Source: Variovorax sp037204085 (GTDB lineage: Bacteria > Pseudomonadota > Gammaproteobacteria > Burkholderiales > Burkholderiaceae_C). From it: a DNA stretch of 64,000 nucleotides. The stretch's first letter is position 1. The number at the start of each line of letters is the position of its first letter. Positions 60,782 through 64,000 of the stretch are shown in pieces. The stretch covers positions 1 through 64,000 of the forward strand of contig NZ_JBBCBW010000015.1 of assembly GCF_037204085.1 (NCBI RefSeq), in the 5' to 3' direction. The notes beneath the pieces were generated by a model. The model was not told the origin of the DNA, did not search any database, and was given only the letters and a program-made list of their open reading frames with translations. The translations under genes and the position numbers were made by a program.

Positions 60782-62419
60782 TCACTGCCGGCTCGCCAGT
60801 TCCGCGCGCGGCGCGGCCGCCAACAGCCGCCGCGTGTAGTCGTTGGCCGGTGCACTGAACACCTGGCCGGTAGCGCCCTGCTCGACGATGCGGCCCTGGT
60901 TCATCACGATGACGCGGTCGCACAGCTGTGCGGCCACGCGCAGGTCGTGTGTGATGAACAGGATGCCCAGGCCCAGGTCGCGCTGGATCTCGCGCAGCAG
61001 CTCGAGGATCTGCGCCTGCACCGAGACGTCGAGCGCCGACACGGCTTCGTCGGCCACCAGCACCTGCGGCTGGCAGGCGATGGCGCGCGCAATGGCTAGG
61101 CGCTGGCGCTGGCCGCCGGAGAACTGGTGCGGGTAGCGTTCGAGCGCGGTGCGCGGCAGCTGGATGCGGTCCATCAGCTCTTCGGCGGTCCGGCGCGCGT
61201 GCAGCCTGCTCAGGCCGAAGTTCATCGCGCCTTCGACCATCGACGAGCCCACGGTGCGCCGCGGGTTGAGCGAGCGGTTCGGGTCCTGGAACACCACCTG
61301 CACACGCGAGCGCAGCGGCCGCAAGCGGCCTTCGGGCAGGTCGCGCACTTCGGCATCGCCCCACAGGATGCTGCCCGCACTCGGTGCGATGAGCCGGATC
61401 ATGCAGCGTGCGAAAGTCGATTTGCCCGAGCCCGATTCGCCCACCACGCCGACCGTCTCGCCGCGGTGCACCGACACGCTCGCGTCCTGCAGCGCGGTGT
61501 TGTGCTTCGCGCGGCCCATCCAGTCGCGCCGCGTGTAGATCTTGCCGACACCCGTGCCGCTGAGCAGCGGCTTGCCGCCCGGCAGCGCGCGCGCAGGCGG
61601 CGGCGTCATGCCCGGCACGGCGTCGAGCAGCATGCGCGTGTAGGCCTCGCGCGGGCTACGCAGCACCTGTTCGCAGGGGCCTTGCTCGACCAGCGCGCCG
61701 CGGTGCATCACCATCACGTCGTCGGCGATCTCGGCGACCACGCCCATGTCGTGCGTGATGAAGAGCACCGCGCTGCCCTGCTCCGCCTGCAGTTCGGCGA
61801 TCAGCTTGAGGATCTCGGCCTGCGTGGTCACGTCCAGCGCGGTGGTCGGCTCGTCGCAGATCAGCAGGCGCGGCTTCAGGATGATGGCCATCGCGATCAC
61901 GATGCGCTGCCGCTGCCCGCCCGAGAGCTGGTGCGGGTAGCTCGCATGGATGCGCGCCGGGTCAGGCAGCCGCACGCGCTCGAAGATCGCGAGGATGTGC
62001 GCCTTGCGCTCGGCCGCGCTCCACGATGTGTGCGTACGCAGCAGCTCGTCGACCTGCTCGCCGCAGCTGAGCACCGGGTTGAGCGCGGTCATCGGCTCCT
62101 GGAACACCATGCCCATGCCGGTGCCGCGCAACTGGCGCAGCCGCTTGTCGGAGACGAAGCGGCCGTTGTCGACCAGCGTTTCGCCGGACAGGATCACCTG
62201 GCCTGCCTTGAGCGCCAGCCCCTTGGCCAGCAGCCCCATCACGGTGGTCGCCAGCACCGACTTGCCGGAGCCGGACTCGCCCACGATGCACAGCGTGCGC
62301 CCGGCCTCGATGCGCAGGTCGAGCCCCTCGATGGCATGCGGCCGGTCGGCGTCGGACGGCAGCGCGACCTGCAGGCCGCGCACCTCGAGGATTGCGGCGC
62401 TTCGGTTGGAATCGGTCAT
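60782..62419 (-). CDS. Dipeptide/oligopeptide ABC transporter ATPase, fused DppD-DppF type
   Basis: A 545-residue protein with two complete ABC modules. Each has Walker A (VGESGSGKSVLATT and VGESGSGKSTFARC), signature HQLSGGQRQR or HQFSGGQRQR, Walker B (LLICDEPTTALD, VLVADEAVSALD) and switch His in FITHD. Dpp/Opp systems usually use two separate ATPases; here they are one chain, as in the GsiA type. The energised importer probably takes up peptides, glutathione-like compounds or nickel complexes. It follows dppC by 12 bases. Confidence 0.95.
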   Translation of the reverse strand: MTDSNRSAAILEVRGLQVALPSDADRPHAIEGLDLRIEAGRTLCIVGESGSGKSVLATTVMGLLAKGLALKAGQVILSGETLVDNGRFVSDKRLRQLRGTGMGMVFQEPMTALNPVLSCGEQVDELLRTHTSWSAAERKAHILAIFERVRLPDPARIHASYPHQLSGGQRQRIVIAMAIILKPRLLICDEPTTALDVTTQAEILKLIAELQAEQGSAVLFITHDMGVVAEIADDVMVMHRGALVEQGPCEQVLRSPREAYTRMLLDAVPGMTPPPARALPGGKPLLSGTGVGKIYTRRDWMGRAKHNTALQDASVSVHRGETVGVVGESGSGKSTFARCMIRLIAPSAGSILWGDAEVRDLPEGRLRPLRSRVQVVFQDPNRSLNPRRTVGSSMVEGAMNFGLSRLHARRTAEELMDRIQLPRTALERYPHQFSGGQRQRLAIARAIACQPQVLVADEAVSALDVSVQAQILELLREIQRDLGLGILFITHDLRVAAQLCDRVIVMNQGRIVEQGATGQVFSAPANDYTRRLLAAAPRAELASRQ

Positions 62420-62431
62420 GGAATCGGCACC

Positions 62432-63304
62432 TCAGACGCGTTTGGAAAACTTGGGGTCGAGCACGTCGCGCAATCCGTCGCCGAGCATGTTGATTGCGAG
62501 CACCGTGGGCACCAGGAAGAGCGCGGGAAACAGCACGTTGCCGGGGCTTTGCGAGAACTGCACGCGCCCCTCGGCCATGATGTTTCCCCAGGTCGGCACG
62601 TCCGACGGCAGTCCCAGGCCGAGAAAGCTCAGGATGGCTTCGGTCAGCACGGCCGAGGCCGCGATGAAGGTGCCCTGCACGATCAGCGGTGCGAGCGCAT
62701 TGGGCAGGATGTCGCGCCAGAGAATGGTCGCGTCGGCGGTGGCCAGCGCGCGGGCCGCCTCCACGAAGGGCTCGTCGCGCAGGCTCATCACCAGCGCACG
62801 CACCAGCCGCGTGACGCGCGGCACTTCGGGCACGGCGATGGCGAGGATCACCGTTGGCAGGCTGGCGCCGAGCACGGCCACCAGCGTGATCGCGAGCAGC
62901 ACGGCGGGAATGGCCATCACGCCGTCCATCACGCGCATCAGCACGGCATCGACCGCGCGAAAATAGCCGGCCAGCATGCCCAGCAGGCAGCCGAACGCAA
63001 TGGCGACGAAGGCGGTGAACAGGCCCACCGTCATCGAGATGCGGGTGCCGTAGAGCACGCGGCTCCACACGTCGCGCCCGACGCTGTCGCTGCCCATCCA
63101 GAAGGTATGGGCGAACTGCGCGCCATCGGGCATCGTCACCTGCCCTGAGGTACCGGCGCCCACCGCGATGAAGCTCGGGTCCATCGCGGACGGATCGAAG
63201 GTGCCGAGCCAGGGCGCAAAGACGCCCAGCAGCGCCAGCGCGGCCAGCACGACGACGCCGCCGCGCACGGCGCTGTGGCGCCAGAGTCTTTCGAGGGTGC
63301 TCAT
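62432..63304 (-). CDS. ABC transporter permease, DppC type
   Basis: A 290-residue permease with one N-terminal helix, a periplasmic linker (HTFWMGSDSVGRDVWSRVLY, the typical OppC/DppC segment) and a C-terminal membrane block with the EAA-like loop FVEAARALATADATILWRDI. The start at 63304 is set by the start of the conserved domain; the frame continues open into dppB. It is the second membrane subunit of the peptide importer. Confidence 0.93.
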   Translation of the reverse strand: MSTLERLWRHSAVRGGVVVLAALALLGVFAPWLGTFDPSAMDPSFIAVGAGTSGQVTMPDGAQFAHTFWMGSDSVGRDVWSRVLYGTRISMTVGLFTAFVAIAFGCLLGMLAGYFRAVDAVLMRVMDGVMAIPAVLLAITLVAVLGASLPTVILAIAVPEVPRVTRLVRALVMSLRDEPFVEAARALATADATILWRDILPNALAPLIVQGTFIAASAVLTEAILSFLGLGLPSDVPTWGNIMAEGRVQFSQSPGNVLFPALFLVPTVLAINMLGDGLRDVLDPKFSKRV

Positions 63305-63318
63305 GATCAGTAGTGGAA

Positions 63319-64000
63319 TCAGTAGCGAATCCGAGGGTCGAGAAAGAGATAGCTCACGTCGACCAGCAGGTTGACGGCGACGTAGACCACGGCAAAGAAC
63401 AGCACCACGCCCTGCAGCACCGGGAAGTCGCGGTTCAGCACCGCATCGACCGTCAGCTGGCCGAGGCCCGGAATGGCAAACACCGTCTCGGTGACCACCA
63501 CGCCGCCCAGCAGCAGCGCCGCGCTCACGCCGATCACGGTAACCACCGGCACCGCGGCGTTGCGCAGCGCATGGTGCTTGAGCACCTCGAGTTCGGCAAT
63601 GCCCTTGGCACGCGCGGTGCGGATGAAGTCCTCGGTGAGCGCTTCGCTCACCGCCGCACGCGTCACCCGCGAGAGCAGTGCCACATAGGTAATGGCGAGC
63701 GTGAGGCAGGGCAGCACGAGCTGGTTCAGCCACGGCCCCACGCCATCGGAAATGCGCCGGTAGCCCTGCACCGGAAACCACTGCAGCTTCATCGCGAGCA
63801 GGTAGATCAGCACATAGCCGACAACGAACACAGGCACCGAGAAGCCGGCCACCGAAAAGGCCATCACGGCCTTGTCGAGCCAGCCGCCCATGCGCCAGGC
63901 GGCCAGCGTGCCCAGCGGCAGCGCGATGCCCACCGCCAGCAGCAGCGTGCCGCCGGCCAGCGAGAGAGTCGGCTCCATGCGCTGGCCGATGAGTTCCAGC
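63319..64000 (-). CDS. ABC transporter permease, DppB type (partial, cut by the window edge)
   Basis: The C-terminal 227 or so residues of a DppB/GsiC-like permease; the start lies beyond 64000. Visible parts are LAGGTLLLAVGIALPLGTLA, GFSVPVFVVGYVLIYLLAMK, FIRTARAKGIAELEVLKHHA (EAA-type loop) and the end SYLFLDPRIRY, which is the normal C terminus of this subunit. It should be preceded outside the window by a periplasmic solute-binding protein gene. Confidence 0.93.
   Translation of the reverse strand, partial: LELIGQRMEPTLSLAGGTLLLAVGIALPLGTLAAWRMGGWLDKAVMAFSVAGFSVPVFVVGYVLIYLLAMKLQWFPVQGYRRISDGVGPWLNQLVLPCLTLAITYVALLSRVTRAAVSEALTEDFIRTARAKGIAELEVLKHHALRNAAVPVVTVIGVSAALLLGGVVVTETVFAIPGLGQLTVDAVLNRDFPVLQGVVLFFAVVYVAVNLLVDVSYLFLDPRIRY

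Noticed and set aside
61127..63148. 673-codon plus-strand open frame antisense to the peptide transporter genes
   Set aside because: Shadow of the GC-rich ABC genes; composition dominated by Arg, His, Ala and Gly.

Overview
The window looks like a chromosomal segment of a high-GC betaproteobacterium of the family Comamonadaceae, most likely Variovorax or a close relative. The support is indirect: codon use dominated by G/C third positions, three orphan Bug-type (tripartite tricarboxylate transporter) substrate-binding proteins, the rpsU-yqeY pair, darP, a czc-type metal-efflux block with its own MerR-regulated P-type ATPase, and an Anbu proteasome homologue. No rRNA, tRNA or CRISPR array was seen. 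Most of the 64 kb is tightly packed ordinary chromosome; one block at about 40.7-49.4 kb has the character of an acquired island.

Region by region. 0.1-5.6 kb: a polyamine-type ABC permease, a membrane fatty-acid-hydroxylase-type enzyme, a lipoprotein cysteine hydrolase, a BaiN-type flavoprotein, then rpsU (own promoter, structured leader, intrinsic terminator), yqeY and a NUDIX hydrolase. 5.6-13.5 kb: a TauE/SafE permease divergent from a LysR regulator; a minus-strand run gamma-glutamyltransferase -> Bug protein -> GAF protein -> nucleoside deoxyribosyltransferase, divergent from a second LysR gene; an AraC regulator. 13.6-17.3 kb: a fumarylacetoacetase-fold protein carrying a Tat/lipoprotein signal, pmbA, darP and mogA, the last two separated by a nested inverted-repeat element. 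17.3-28.7 kb: a heavy-metal resistance block with czcICBA, a divergent CzcR-like response regulator without a kinase, a CPA2 antiporter, a P1B ATPase and its PbrR/CadR regulator with a classical 19-bp-spacer MerR promoter. 28.8-40.7 kb: DUF4256 protein, cysE, trmJ divergent from suhB-FUSC-mscS, a MarR-DUF418 pair divergent from two Bug proteins and a cytoplasmic sulfatase.

40.7-49.4 kb is the accessory block: an internally deleted tyrosine-recombinase remnant, an unknown gene, an XRE regulator, a complete overlapping three-gene ABC-three-component (ABC-3C) conflict system (HNH effector, small middle component, DUF2326 ABC ATPase), a second free-standing SMC/ABC-type ATPase, and a ComEC-like metallo-beta-lactamase-fold hydrolase. 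This is the best candidate in the window for a poorly described biological system, probably anti-phage or anti-plasmid defence.

49.6-64 kb returns to housekeeping and metabolism: an HDOD protein, a YqjI-like PadR regulator with a natural poly-His amino terminus followed by its YqjH-like ferric-siderophore reductase, corA, mutS, a lone Anbu, an alpha/beta hydrolase, and a minus-strand operon dppB-dppC-dppDF-azlC-azlD-amidase that runs off the right edge and suggests uptake and hydrolysis of a peptide- or amide-type substrate with export of branched-chain amino acids.
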